64,000 bases of DNA from NCBI RefSeq assembly GCF_000764305.2, contig NW_025941355.1:1-64000 (forward strand), read 5' to 3'. The stretch's first letter is position 1; every line of letters starts with the position of its first letter. The DNA is from Hyalella azteca. Lineage: Eukaryota > Arthropoda > Malacostraca > Amphipoda > Hyalellidae. A program made the translations under genes and the position numbers. The notes beneath the pieces were generated by a model. The model saw nothing but the letters and a program-made list of their open reading frames with translations. It did not search any database and had not been told where the DNA came from. Positions 25,141 through 37,900 of the stretch are shown one piece after another.

Positions 25141-25179
25141 GCCATCAAATAGCATATAAGCGATAAATCTTGTAACGTC

Positions 25180-25429
25180 AAGTTGTTGAAGATAAAAACC
25201 TTTCTCCATGTTATTTGAAATAATCCATCAGAATTAATACATTAATGTGTCGAAGTTTCTCCCGGTATGTTTGTACGATTTGTATTTTTCATGTCGATAA
25301 ATTTAAGTTGTTGAAGATAAAAACCTTTCTCCATGTTATTTGAAATAATCCATCAGAATTAATACATTAATGTGTCAAAATTTATCCCGGTCGGTATATA
25401 CGATTAGTATTTTTCTTGTCGATAAATTT
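25180..25429. repeat. 125-base tandem duplication
   Basis: Copies at 25180-25304 and 25305-25429 lie head to tail with no spacer, each from AAGTTGTTGAAGATAAAAAC to GTCGATAAATTT. The first 70 or so bases are nearly identical and the second half has diverged more. No coding signal. Confidence 0.93.
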
Positions 25430-27395
25430 CCTCACAAATTTTTCCTTTTACCGCGGTTGAACTTATCAGCGATTTTTCGTGTTATCTGCTCTGTGTTTTT
25501 TTAGAAGAATTTAAGGGTTTGAGCTTTCATGAAATAAAACTGGCGCTGACCCTACAAAGAAAAGAACTTCCTGCTATGAGTCCCGATAAAACTACGAGCT
25601 CCGATTAACCTGTGAGTTTAGATAAGGCAACGGAACTTTGGAAGTCTGCTTACTCTTGAATGAAATCAAAGCCAAATTAAGTTTACATTTATTAGTCAGA
25701 ATTTGGCTAAAATTTCTGAAAGTTCTCTTCATCGTTTGCTACTTTATTTTTTATGCATTGTATAAATTCAAATTAAAATTTTTTAATTTTGAACACATTT
25801 TTTGTATACACAGGCTGCAATCATGATAGCATTTTCACTACAATATCTATGAGATTTCAATGTGAATGTTATACCGCGTGTCCAATGTTATAAAAAAACC
25901 TTGCTCTCCAAATTGTATAACATATTGACGGAACAACCTGATATAAAATCTCATAATTATGTATACCTAAGGCATAAACTCGCATATCAAAGAAAGCTCG
26001 TATTTGCGCAGTGGAGTGCCATCACATTCTGCATACATGGCTGGCGTGCTATGTCTCGCTGGACGTACCAGGAAACGCTTCCACCGGTTATGGAAATATC
26101 GCTGCAGATGCAGTGACAGAGAACAAATAAATGTATGGAGGAATGTTCTTGCAGATCCTAGGAACGAAACGTGCTTTAATAATCGGTTTGGATGATTTCT
26201 AAAGGAAAATAAAATATGAGGTACTCGTAACTAAATCACTAATGAGCCGTCTTGTTCCTCCGGCGGCAAATATCAACAAGAAATCATACGAACTCGAAAT
26301 GCCAGCGACGAGCAGATTAAAAACCATAAAGATGCTGGTATGCATACATTAGGGTTATGCCTATTTCGTGTAGGACAACTCTAGTTCATTCTGCAATAAA
26401 TGATAAACCAATAAGGCATAGCTCATGTCAACGGAGAAGAGGAGTGTAAATAACTACAATAAAAGAAAAGGGAAAATTACATCTCCTTTATTATATGGTA
26501 TTTTGATAGTTACTACGGGATACTTCGTTATGATGATCACTATATAAAGCCAGCTGCGTACACAAGCTTTTGTTAAATGTTCCTCCCTGAAATGAATTAC
26601 GGGTACAGACCTTTAATTGTTCAGCTATAATAATAATCGTTAGAAAGCTAACACGATAATTTTGCGTCGAGCTCCAGCACATGCTTTTAAGTCACTATTT
26701 TAAGATATATGTACCGTTCCCGAGAGATACTATATAACTTTTTTATTCCAGCCACGAATTATGGCACCTGAAGGCTAACTGCATTTGGTGTTCAAAGTGA
26801 AAGGCTCTACTTACGTTGAAGTATTTCATGGCCATAGAACTATGCTGGGCAAGAGAAGGCAACATCGACCAGTGTCACTTCGGTGCTCCTAGATTATTGC
26901 TTCAAAAATGTTCAAGTCAAACGTCCATTCGGATCCAACTGTTTGCGAAAGTTTAACAGTTTAATGATCACAGTAAAAGACAAGCTTTTTTCGTGCTGAA
27001 TTTTGCAGGACCGAATTTTTTCAGCTAGAAATGAATGGAAATAATTATTATAGCCAGCCAAGAGTTGTTAATTTTCAATTCCATTCGTTCTATGTTCGCT
27101 TAAGTATTGAAAAAGTAAACGCTTATGCATACCTATTTATTCGTTCGAGAAGAATGGCTTTAATTCACTAAAAGGCGTTCATTTTCTTGAAAATATATGT
27201 CCAGAATTTTCTGACGAACAGTTTATATAAATTTGCCTGTTAAAAAAAACACGTTTGCCGGAATCTCTATACCGGATTGAGAATACAAGCCGGACGTTTG
27301 CCGGAAGGGCCCTTGTTAGACCAGAAAATTTGGTTTTTAAGTTATTTTGACTGTCCGTTGATGAAATACTCACTAATGTATATTTATAACTCACA
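25430..27395. other. Non-coding stretch
   Basis: No gene supported. The phrase CGTTTGCCGGAA occurs twice within 50 bases (about 27250 and 27293). Other frames are AT-rich and unsupported. Confidence 0.45.
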
Positions 27396-27807
27396 GTTAT
27401 GTCATATTCAATTATGTTATTTATATTATATTGCCAGAATAATTTTAGATATTGTTGTTGTTGTTGTCGATAAGAAAAAAGAGATGGCAAGAGAAGTAAA
27501 ATTTAATTCTCTTCATTGATTATGTTTCCCTGATCCTTACCGCTGACATTTTAAAATAATTTAAGAACTACTTTCGTCGCGTGCTGAGTTTTCTTTGTCG
27601 GAGGAGAAAGGAGATTGTCTATTTGCTGTTGACGTTCGGTCCACAGCCACAATTTTAGTTAGGGCCGTAAGCCACTTTAGTCCAAGGACCACGTACGATT
27701 ACAAAAATAACATTGAAAATAATAACAGCAAATTTATATATAATAATCGTTTAATTATATTATAGAAAATATCATTGACATTTTCAGCAAATGATCTAAA
27801 ATAAATT
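27396..27807. repeat. 0.41 kb dispersed repeat, copy 1
   Basis: Begins GTTATGTCATATTCAATTAT and ends CTAAAATAAATT. Closely matches 28519-28924 in the same orientation. It carries a longer GTTGTTGTTGTTGTCG run than copy 2. No terminal inverted repeats, poly(A) tail or coding domain, so the class is unknown. Confidence 0.93.
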
Positions 27808-28378
27808 ATTCGCTTTGACCCGCTAAAGATGATTTTAAATCTACATGTAAGATCTTATCATTACCACCAAGCCAAGCAATATTCAGAAAGAAGTTCTTTT
27901 CGAAATGTTGATCTGATTTTCCTCTGCCTCCAAATGTCAGCAGATGAAATGATATTACAAATTCCCAATGTTCCATTTCCTGTTTTAAGCCTTAAGATTT
28001 GAAGAACTTTTTTGAAAAATCAGCGAAAAGAAGTAATTGAACTCTTTTATTCGATGACGTTGCCCACGTTGCCGCTACCAGCAACCCTGATGATTGTTAA
28101 GTATTTTGAAAGCATGAGTTATTCTACAAATATTAAATTTTTAATGTCCAATGTCGAAATAAAAGCCCAACCTCAAACAAAGTAATAATTTAGTTCAAAA
28201 AGTGCTAATGTTATGTTAAAGTTCTGAATAAAAGCGAGGATTGATCAGCCAAATACAGCACAACAGTGTCATTTTCTATGAAAAAGTATCGGCATTGACT
28301 AGTAAATCCGTTAACTCTTTTGACTATTCCAATTTCCTCGAGTAATCTTATTAGAAAAATATTAAAACCTTATCCAGT

Positions 28379-29058
28379 AATTGATGGATAAATAAAGTAT
28401 CTCCTTCACGTCGATGTCGATCGCGTCCGTATCACAAATCGACGTTCCATTTTCCACATTTTGAAAGCTAAGAAAGTCCTCGCAGCGTATGTGAGCTCCA
28501 CGATTTTTGCAAGTACATGTTATGTCATATTCAATTATGTTATTTATATTATATTGCCAGAATAATTTTAGAGATTGTTGTTGTGATAAGAAAAAAGAGA
28601 CGCCAAGAGAAGTAAAATTCAATTCTCTTCATTGATTTGTGTTTCCCCGATCCTTACCGCTGACATTTTTAAAATATTAAGAACTACTTTCGTCGCGTGC
28701 CGAGTTTTCTTTGTCGGAGGAGAAAGGAGATTGTCTATTTGCTGTTGACGTTTGGTCCACAGCCCCAATTCTAGTTAGGATCGTAAGCCACTTTAGGTCC
28801 AAGGACCAGGTACAATTACAAAAATAACATTGGAAATAATAACAGCAAATTGGTACATAATAATTGTTTAATTATATTATAGAAAACATCATTGATATTT
28901 TCAGCAAATGAACTAAAATAAATTCCGTATCACAAATCGACCGTATCACAAATCGACGTTCCATTTTCCACATTTTGAAAGCTAAGAAAGTCCTCGCAGC
29001 GTATGTGAGCTCCACGATTTTTGCAAGTACATGTTTCAGAATTCTGTTCATGCTTTTG
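28379..29058 (-). pseudogene. Cys-patterned exon split by a repeat insertion (LRR cap-like?)
   Basis: On the minus strand an exon-like frame starts after an acceptor-like CTAATTTCAG (AG at 29060-29059). It reads QKHEQNSETCTCKNRG, then HIRCEDFLSF, VENGTSICDT and, after an interruption, DVKEILYLS. The C-x-C...C spacing followed by a hydrophobic ILYL stretch resembles the N-terminal cap plus first repeat of extracellular leucine-rich-repeat proteins, but this is weak inference. The segment is GC-richer than its surroundings, as expected for coding DNA. The frame is broken: 94 bases (28941-29034) are duplicated at 28427-28520, with the 0.41 kb repeat (28519-28924) between the copies and a 16-base extra duplication (CCGTATCACAAATCGA) beside it. 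Only the outer parts joined through one copy stay open. The distal end has only a poor donor (GTTTTA). It may be a dead gene fragment, a polymorphic insertion or an assembly artefact. Confidence 0.35.
28519..28924. repeat. 0.41 kb dispersed repeat, copy 2
   Basis: Direct-orientation copy of 27396-27807, differing by scattered substitutions and a shorter GTTGTT run. It is bracketed by two copies of the same 94-base flank, which is far longer than a transposon target duplication. Confidence 0.93.
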
Positions 29059-30894
29059 CTGAAATTAGTTGATGCCGCAGTTTTCAGTCAGTGCGCGAAT
29101 AGCCATTTCGAAGGCACAAGCGTTATAGGGCTTAAGCTATCTGTAGTGGCAGCCATCGAAACGCTCTCAGTACTGAATAGAAAAGATGCATTTGTAAACA
29201 TCAGTCAACATGAAATATTATTGACAACTTTAAATTGGAAGTTAAAATACTTTTGCAGAAAGTTAATAGATTAACCTATGCATATAGTCAGTCTTAATGC
29301 AGAATTGAAGTACGATTATCTTGCGTATTGTATGATAAACAAGTGTAATAACATCGCCAGTTAAGAGACTTTAAAGTAGTACGTCTCTGTTACTTTCCCT
29401 TCTTTTCTACATAAATTTTTAGTGAATTTTTAAGACAGTTTTCATCAAACAATTAGCAAACATTCACCCAAAAAATATAATTACTAACGCATTTGAGCAA
29501 CTGAAGGAAAACTGTTGGCCAGCTGAAAAATATGACATAAAAATTTTGCACAATTCGGTAACACGATGCAGCTGTAACATGAATATTAAATACATTCTAC
29601 TACCTGAACAAATTCAGAGAAGTTACTTGCAAACAATAATTTTTCTGCGAAAACAGAAAAACTATGTTGAAATTTAGAGTAACAATTTTTGTTGCTGTAT
29701 ATTATTATTGTCGTTGTAAAAACATGTGACACTGATGTTAGAATTTAGTAAATGAGAACTAATTTAACAATATTTTTTGAAGTATTTCTATCATGGAATG
29801 TAACTGTAATGATCTTTCGTGCCGAGGTTAAATAATGATCTCGAGTTAACACAACTAATTTAATATTAATGAAAAGTGAACACCCAAATTAAGAACATCG
29901 AACAAGTTAACGTGAACATATGGGCATCGTTATAGGGTACAGAACTCTTCTTTCATATGCTAGGGCACAGCACTGTAGATGTTCCTCACAACACAGCAAC
30001 AAATTATATAAACATAACACTGAATCTTCTTGATAGCCTCTTGTGATCTTCTATCCGGGTTAACTTCTCCCTACATGAACAAAATCAAATTTACAATTAG
30101 TCGGGTTATTCCCTACTAGATATCTCACATAGTAGCAACACACCAAATAAATACAATATTGATAAATATCGACAGTTACACATACCTCTGCAGTTGTCTG
30201 AATTCACAAACTAGTCCTTGCTTTGGTCCCACAACAAGTCAGCTCTGAATTCTTACACTGCTACGGGATCATCAACACCTTAACTTATTCTACGTCCCAC
30301 ACATTAGTTACTTTTGTTCTTATTCTCTCTCCGTTTCCCAAAGTACACCTGAATATTCAGCTAAGATCCCTACAGTAACCATGTTTTATTTGTTATGAAA
30401 GTTCGAAAGCTAAATATTTCTTTTCTTATACAAGACTCCAGTTTTAAAATTGAGGCGCACACCGCAGCGGAAATCGAATGCTATTTAGCGTTGACGCATC
30501 GTGCATCCAAGTCAGACGGGGACTGATGCGGGAAAAGAAATTTCTGTTTGTAGGAATTTCTCTTTGTTTTCATTCTTGAAGAAAAATCAAAATATCGTTG
30601 CTTAGTATGGGATGCTTGAACGAAATTTCTGAACAGCGTGTAAACAAATTCTCGTCTGAGCTTTGCATCTGAGACACTTGACCACTTTGAAAAATTAAAA
30701 CTTACTGTGCTTCAATACCGCGAACCAAGCATTTTTACCTTAGTATAGCCGTTTGCTGTTACAGAACACACAATGCGAGATCGAGATTTCGTATAAATCA
30801 AACACGACAGCTTATTTTCTCTAAACTGACATGCATTTAGCAGTTATAGGCAATTTTATACCTCAATCTAATACTTTACTTCATGCGTCAGTAA
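29059..30894. other. Non-coding stretch
   Basis: No supported gene. On the minus strand the interval 29860-30310 has several promoter- or LTR-like phrases (GTTAACCCGG, TGTTGTGGGACCAAAGC) but no paired ends, so no element is called. Confidence 0.4.
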
Positions 30895-30947
30895 ATATTA
30901 CTTTCAAAATCAATATGAACTACGCACTCAACGACGAGCTTGAGCCT
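30895..30947 (-). repeat. 53-base inverted repeat, right copy
   Basis: Reverse complement of 25088-25140 with one mismatch (CAAAATC here against CAGAATC). Next to it lies a GC-richer segment (30948-31040) that might belong to the same parent element. Confidence 0.9.
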
Positions 30948-33900
30948 TTCCAAGCGAGTAGCTGAGTAAGCTCAGTGTAAGCTAGCAAGTACGACGCTAA
31001 GTCGCTTACCTTAGAAGCTCATGGCCGGCCTTGGCTGCTAACTACCGACAAACAATTTCAGTCAATTTTCAATGAATATAATGCAGATTCTAGCAACAAA
31101 CGGAATTGCAGAATGAGATTATGGCTCATCCTAGGACCAAGAGTAATGTTGGTTATATTGACTGTTAACAACTCGTTCCAGATCACCTTAGCTCAATTAA
31201 AGCTAATAACATTTAATTCAAATTTATTCTCTTCTAATTTCTAAATTGAAATGAAATCAAGAATGAATAGTGACGAAAGGACTTGACGTAAAACTAGAAG
31301 ACTTCGGATGAGGGAGAGGAACGTAACTAAAACTGTGGTTTTAGCGCTTTAATATGGCGAATTTTTAATGACCATGAACCCATGTTGAAGTAATGTTATT
31401 TTTATGTTAATGTTAATGTGTTAACTTTTATGTTAATGCATCTAAATTCGGTTCATCGTGACTGCATAATAAGTTACTAGTTTTATAATGAGCATCCAAG
31501 CACAACCCAAGCGTCCCGTTTCCAATGTACGCTGGTTAGTTGGGAACATCCATTAAGTTTGTATGCACTACATGAAATACAGAGTTTTGAGAAAATTTTC
31601 CAGAATATTCTGGCATATTCTGTATGGCCAGAAATACAGAGTTTTGATAAAATATTCGGAAGCTTTTACACTACCTAATTATCAGCGATTTCTTCATTAT
31701 ATCTTGCTCTTTTTAACAACTATTGAAGAGAAAAAAATTATTTCTTCATGTCCTATTTTTCGAACACTTGCATTGTAAGCAATAGCCTTCTGAATGTTAG
31801 TCAAGCATTACGAATGCAGTTCGTTTGAAATTATAGCACGCTTCTGAATTAATGACGTGTAATGAGCGAATGTCAAAAGACGAATGCCTGTTCATGATGA
31901 CAACATCGCGTGATGACTTGGATATCAAACGTTTTCAAGCGTCGCATTTGACTTGCGGTTGATGACACGTGTTTGGATTATGCATAAGCTGGTCGTAGTG
32001 CGTTGATATGAACCTTTAGTTGAGTGCCATGACACTAACGTTACATATACCTACATAAAATTATTATCCCAGTTGTGTTTGCTGCAAAAATAACAAATCA
32101 GTGCGGCTATTCAGCCTTAATCATATCTTGCATACTTGAATAATGATTAGGGACTCAAATTAGCTGATTAGCTGATCTCATTAGCTCTCATTACTTGAAT
32201 AATGATTAGGGATTAACTCATCATTAGCTGAATAAACGAGGATCAATTATAAGGATTTTTACGCAATAATGCTAAAATATTAAGAATGAATTTACATGAA
32301 AATATGCGGGAGAATTTTTTCATTCAATACTTTCACAGCTGATCCAGGCTGATTAATTTAACTTTTAAACAAATGCATCACGACTTTTTAAAGTAAAATA
32401 TAACTTCCACGTAACTATACGCGTGCATAATTTGCCAAACTTGAACCATTGTTAATGAGAAAAGAAGAAATCATTTGTTGATAATGGAAATTACTTTAAT
32501 TTATGAAATGAATAAACATCAAGAGACTCCACAAAGTTGTGATAGTTTCTTACATGATTAATATTTAACGCAGTCGTTTTTATTATTCCTGTTTATTGTT
32601 ATTATTATTATATTGTATTTATATAATTAGGCTTTGATTTGTGAAACATCGACTGAAGACATAAAAATGTAAGATCCAAATAGAAGAGCCGTTAATTTGG
32701 CTTCATTGCACCAGTCAAATAAGAGTATAATTAGTATAATTTTGCTTGGTAATTTGCTGTCATATCTGAAAAAAGTACCATTTTCCAGATACCACAAAAG
32801 TTTACTCACAGAAGAATGGGCGCTGTTTACTTATTGCGAATAAAAGTATATACCTTCCACAAAAAAAAATCCATGTACTAACTGCAAAAGAATTTCTAAG
32901 CATGAATTATAATATTGATCTACACCAATGGGATTTGCTCTAGGTTTTATGAAGCGGCATCATGTAACATCAACAATGCGGCATCATATAACAACTTTTA
33001 TTAGACTGCTCGTTGAACTATATAAATTCTTGTAAAATTTAAACATCGCTTTGGCACAGACTTGTGTTGATCATCAAAATGGGAAAAACTAATTCGTAAA
33101 GAGACCATCTATATATAATGCAATTTCACTACAATAAACTATTCCTGAGAAGTAAACCCGCTGCTATTGATATGGCTCACGTGGTTATAAAATAATTTAT
33201 AAATAGCAGTTTTTTTGTGGCCAAAATCTGTTAGTGGGTATATATTCTATTTAATTATTTTTTTAATTACTTTATTCATTTACTGTTGCGTATCGGAGCT
33301 CTCTTCATCGCCGGCACTTGAATGCACTTTAGCTTGCGTGTCGCTGATTGCGAACAATTCCGTAGCCAAGCTTCAATTTCACGCCTGCCTTGAAATATTA
33401 ACTGGGCTACACATTTTGTGCTCCACATGTTGTGTTTGCCGCGTCGTATTGCGTCTCGTCCACGGTTATTTTTCAGTATCTCAGTATCGTCACACGCTGT
33501 AATTTACATGTAGGAGCAGCCGAAAAATAACGTGTTCAATTTCCATTTCAAAGATACGATTTTTTCCATTTAATTTAACAATAATTCGATTTGTTTTCAC
33601 TAATCTCTCACAATCTTATGAAATTTCGACAAAATTTAAATCAGTAAAAGTTTTTGTTAGATAATTCGAGTTAAAAAAATTAACTCACATTGCCCTGGTC
33701 AACGCATGTATGAAATCAGATAAGTGGGACTCTGGAAACCGTGGCCGCAGGTCATGCTACGGTACCTTTACTTGCTAGCCTTCGATGCCATCAAATATGC
33801 CGATACGACGGCCTATCGCCAGTCAAGAGGCCAATATTGTCGGCTGGGGCCTCTGATTGAGGCCACGCCGTTGAATATTGCCATCAGAATTCAAATGTTG

Positions 33901-34246
33901 CCGATGGAAAGGCTCACGCTATTGAACTTGTGTCACCGAGTGTTGCGCCTCGCTTTTTGTAGATGAAGTTAGAGCTAGAGCAGGAATAATGGATGCACAC
34001 TTCCTCGATTAATTTCTTATACCTTGTAATTGGCCACAGATTAAAAAAAAATGCTAGGTTCTGGTGCATATAAATGAATGCAGCCACTAATTTTGATTTA
34101 TTTCAAAATTTTTGTGCGTATAATTCATCAAAAAAATTAACTAATGCTCTATGTTTAATAAGGTACAAATTAAAAAAAAGTTAAATAAATTTAAAAAAAT
34201 AATATTTTGTATAAAAGAGTTTAGGCAATTTTTGTTTATTTTATTC
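30948..34246. other. Non-coding stretch
   Basis: Minor local duplications only: AAATACAGAGTTTTGA at about 31576 and 31631, and ACTTGAATAATGATTAGGGA at about 32135 and 32193. A GC-richer plus-strand frame at 33724-33966 (80 codons) stands out in base composition but shows no recognisable domain and no convincing splice sites. Confidence 0.4.
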
Positions 34247-34326
34247 AAAAGAAGGATTTTGCCAGCATTAATTTCTCCTTCTTCTCTTTCAGCATTATTC
34301 TAAAGAAGGATTTTGCCAGCATTAAT
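34247..34326. repeat. 26-base direct repeat, 54-base period
   Basis: AAAGAAGGATTTTGCCAGC followed by ATTAAT occurs at 34248-34272 and again at 34302-34326. The sequence between is pyrimidine-rich. No known function. Confidence 0.9.
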
Positions 34327-34859
34327 AACTCAATTTTTTTAATTAAAAAAAATGTCCGCGCTACATTCCCAGTAATTTTTGCTGCAATTTTTCCTCCCGA
34401 GTTTACTTGGAAGAAATAACGAAACGAATGAAAATGAGAAAATAATTTTTCATAACTTGGCGGACGCGGCAATTTACATAATTCCGGAGCTGTGCTGAGC
34501 AGACGAGGCTTATGGAGCAACAAATTAGCGTTTAAATTTTAAACTTGGGTGTCAGTTTCCTTATTTCCGCCCACCCCTGAATAAATTAATCAATTTCCTT
34601 CTCATCACAACCGAAATTAAAGTGCTTATCGTCATGGTTGTTTATTTTTGGCTCACATTAGAGGGACTAAAATTGGCGGTAAATTCACTATGAAATGTGC
34701 CTAGTAAGGCTGCCGGGCCTGCTATGACTTCGCCAGTTTCGAGGAACAGTTGCAGCTTCTAATTTACACCGCAAAAAGAACTTGGGGCGATCCTGAGCCA
34801 GCGGCTGACAGGCATCCAAATTTTGATAGGGTGTACTCACAACGCTTAATTATTTTTTT

Positions 34860-34953
34860 AGCGCATTTTCTCATTTATGGAAAAAATGCACTATTGTGCT
34901 CGCCATGTCCGTCTATCTGTCTGTCTGTCTGTCCGTCCGTCCGTCTGTCCGTC
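34860..34953 (-). mobile_element. Miniature inverted-repeat element, copy B (truncated)
   Basis: Inverted relative to copies A and D. The terminal AGCGCATTTTCTC (34860-34872), the GCTCGCCATGTCC block and a long GTCT/GTCC tract (about 34905-34953) are present. The opposite terminal repeat and the palindromic arm are missing, and the sequence changes abruptly to ATTAAATACTCG. Frames through it that encode runs of SVCLSVRPSV simply translate the tetranucleotide tract. Confidence 0.8.
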
Positions 34954-37900
34954 ATTAAATACTCGTATTAGAGCAATACATTTTGAAGATGATTATAGTT
35001 TAGTTCAGTTGACAACAAGTGTTTTTATTTTCAGTAAAAATTTTAGTTCTGAAGCTCATATTCATCAAAGAACTTCAAGTCTGGATTTGGTTAAGATTAT
35101 GCAAGATGATTTACTCGACAACCAAATTCCGGTAGCAACTCCTCAGTGTCCAGTTACTCTTAAAGGAAGGTATAATATTGGTCTCAATTCCAGCGCGTTT
35201 CAGCAAGCGTTATGTGCCTTAATGCAGATTAGTTAAGCAATAAAAAATTACGATCCTTGCCAATTTTTGAGCATCAAGGTTCAAGCAATCAACAAGCTGA
35301 CTCGACAGCCGTTGACTCGATAATGATAATGGTTAATAAATCTAACACCCGAAATTTTGTGTACAGGTCTTGGCTCGTAGATATTCCTCACATATACGCA
35401 AGAATTACAAACTGATTTCATCGTAATTTAATTGATAACAATATTGATTAAGTCATTGACAAACACTCAACTTTTCAGACATATTTCGACTGTATGAACT
35501 CAATTATTTCCTGTTTTCTAATCATCTCGTTAAAAAAACATTTCGATGCGCTACATGGCAGAAAAAATTATGTTCATGTACTTGAATTCTAGGGGGCAAA
35601 CGCCATATAAACAACATATAAACTTTGGTTGATCAGTAACATGGCTGAGCGCGTCTCGCTTGGGGCGTGACGTCCAAAAAATGGCCAGGCCATGAAGAGC
35701 TTCGGCTGAAAAATGACCGGATTGATGGCGGTCGACTGGCCGACAAAACTCTCCTTGTTAGACGCCTTACACATCTAGGTGCTTTAGCTTGGGCTGCGCC
35801 AGGGCGCTCCGTTATAATGACAAGTAAATGCGCTAAAACGACGAGTAAATGCTAGCCTGGTCTTTTTGCAGAGGCCATTCCTCACACTGAAGATAATCTT
35901 ACCTGAAAAACATCACAGAAATTTATTTGGTGTCATTTCTCAACGCGGCTTCTCGGAAGCCGCTGAGTTTTAGCGTAAAATGCCGACCTTATACCAATAA
36001 TCTCTGCATTTCGTAGTGAAAACTTAAAATTCTTATACTATGAATTTAATTTGTTTAATTTTTGAGATTCATGAGAGCAATGAAAACACAGCATTGCATA
36101 TCAACTCTGATTTACTGCAGATGACATGCTGTTAGTTTGTATTGAATTAATTTCCATGTGATAAAAAGTGTAACAAAATAAACATGAATAACAAATTTTC
36201 AATTTCTGCAGAACATTCAAGCATATTATGCAAAAACATTTTATGTTCAATAATTCAAGTATAATTTTTCCGTGACCAGGATTTTATCTGGAAAAAATTC
36301 TATTTCAGATACTCAGGCGATGCCCTTTAGTGCTTTAGTTTTTAAGTTAATTTAAAGTGAATCCTCTATAATAATTACAATTTCAACTGCTGTAAATAAA
36401 AATTATTCTTCAAAAACTTGGTTTCGATTTTAATAATTGGAAAAATTACCAATGATAATGCAGATAAATTCAATTAGTTCAGTCACAATACAGATTTGTG
36501 TTAATTTTGCCTCATATTCAATTTTATTTGATAATTTTTAATTAAAATTTCAGCCTGAAAGTTGAGTAGTTTAATAAAAAACTTAGAACCTTTCTATTCT
36601 ATTTAAATACGTTGCTTCGAAAAAATCTGCTAAAAGTATTCCCGGAGACAAATTTTTATCTCTATTTCAAAGAAAATAATCCTCTGGCAGACGCATTAAG
36701 AATGCATTAGGCTCTTCTCTTCCCAAATGAGCTTCTGACCGCAATTTGCCTAAACTTCTGGTCAATTGAAGTTCATTTCCCCACCTCCACTTAATCTTTT
36801 CAGGCAAGCCAGTTATAGATATCACGAGGAAAAATTACAGTTTTAGGGATTGAAAATACCATTCATTCCCATTCATACGTCACCGAATTTAAATAATGTA
36901 CTGGGGCAATCGGATGAGCTTTGGTTCATAAATAATAAGTTGTATAATTATACCATGTTCAGGCACTTATCCTAATCGTGCTCAATTATGCAGTAATTAA
37001 TTGGATTGACTTCATAATTAGTATCACTTGCTGATTTGGTTTTAGCCTCGATTCAGATGAGACGCCATCAAATTACAAACTACGAGCACGGCCATTTTAA
37101 TGCAACTTACCATGTTGAAGATGAGTCAACATAGTGAAAACAAATACTTAATTCTTATTATTTTCGATTACTGTTTACTCAGCAAATAGCGGGAAACAGT
37201 AATGGTAATTTTATCTGTGGCAAGAATATTTTGCTGAAATAAAAAAAATAAGATGATGATGGTTGAAAAAGGCTTAGCAGATTAATTGTCTAACTTAATT
37301 CGAAAGCCAAATCTTTTTGAAGAGGCGACATGTACTTTAGAAATTGGCAGAAGCAGAAGTACAAGTTGTAATGAGTTCATTTCAGCTTTCGAGAACAATC
37401 AATCTGCCATTAATTCCAACGGCTTATTTCCACATAAACACACGTGAACGCATAGGGTCCATGATCAAAAAATTAATCATGAAAAATTAATAATTAATGA
37501 AAGGCAGCGCTTTTCGAGAAAGACAGTGAGCGCTGACACTTTATACATATAAAATATATGAAACATATATATAACATATATATAAAACAATATATAAAAG
37601 ACAGTGAATCTGTGTTAAACTATCAAATTCATCGGCAAGTATTCCTTCGAAAATATAAGGAATGACTTGGCAAATTTTTGATGTCCGATCCGTGTTAAAA
37701 TTAATGTCTCTTATTATTTCAGCAGACCAATTTTAATGCTCGGGCCAAGCCAGTCTATTTCGTCAGGTCTCTTCAAGAGGCTGAATTGTTAACATTAAAT
37801 ACTTAGCAACCAGTTATGACAATAATGGTTCGTAGATCCCCTACTTGTCATATATCGTAGCAAAGAAGCAAATATAATACATTGTTTTTGATGATTCTTG

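Noticed and set aside
30165..30240. Minus-strand exon ending GCAGAG|GTATGT
   Set aside because: The donor is good but only 18 codons are open before a stop and no acceptor fits.
30948..31040. LTR next to the right 53-base repeat
   Set aside because: GC-richer and promoter-like but no paired TG...CA ends or target duplication.
34877..34971. Frames rich in SVCLSVRPSV, also at 57407-57691
   Set aside because: They only translate the GTCT/GTCC tract of the miniature element; the same peptide appears wherever the element lies.
35640..35760. tRNA gene or tRNA-derived SINE
   Set aside because: An A-box-like TGGCTGAGCGCG is present, but no acceptable B box, cloverleaf or tail could be found.
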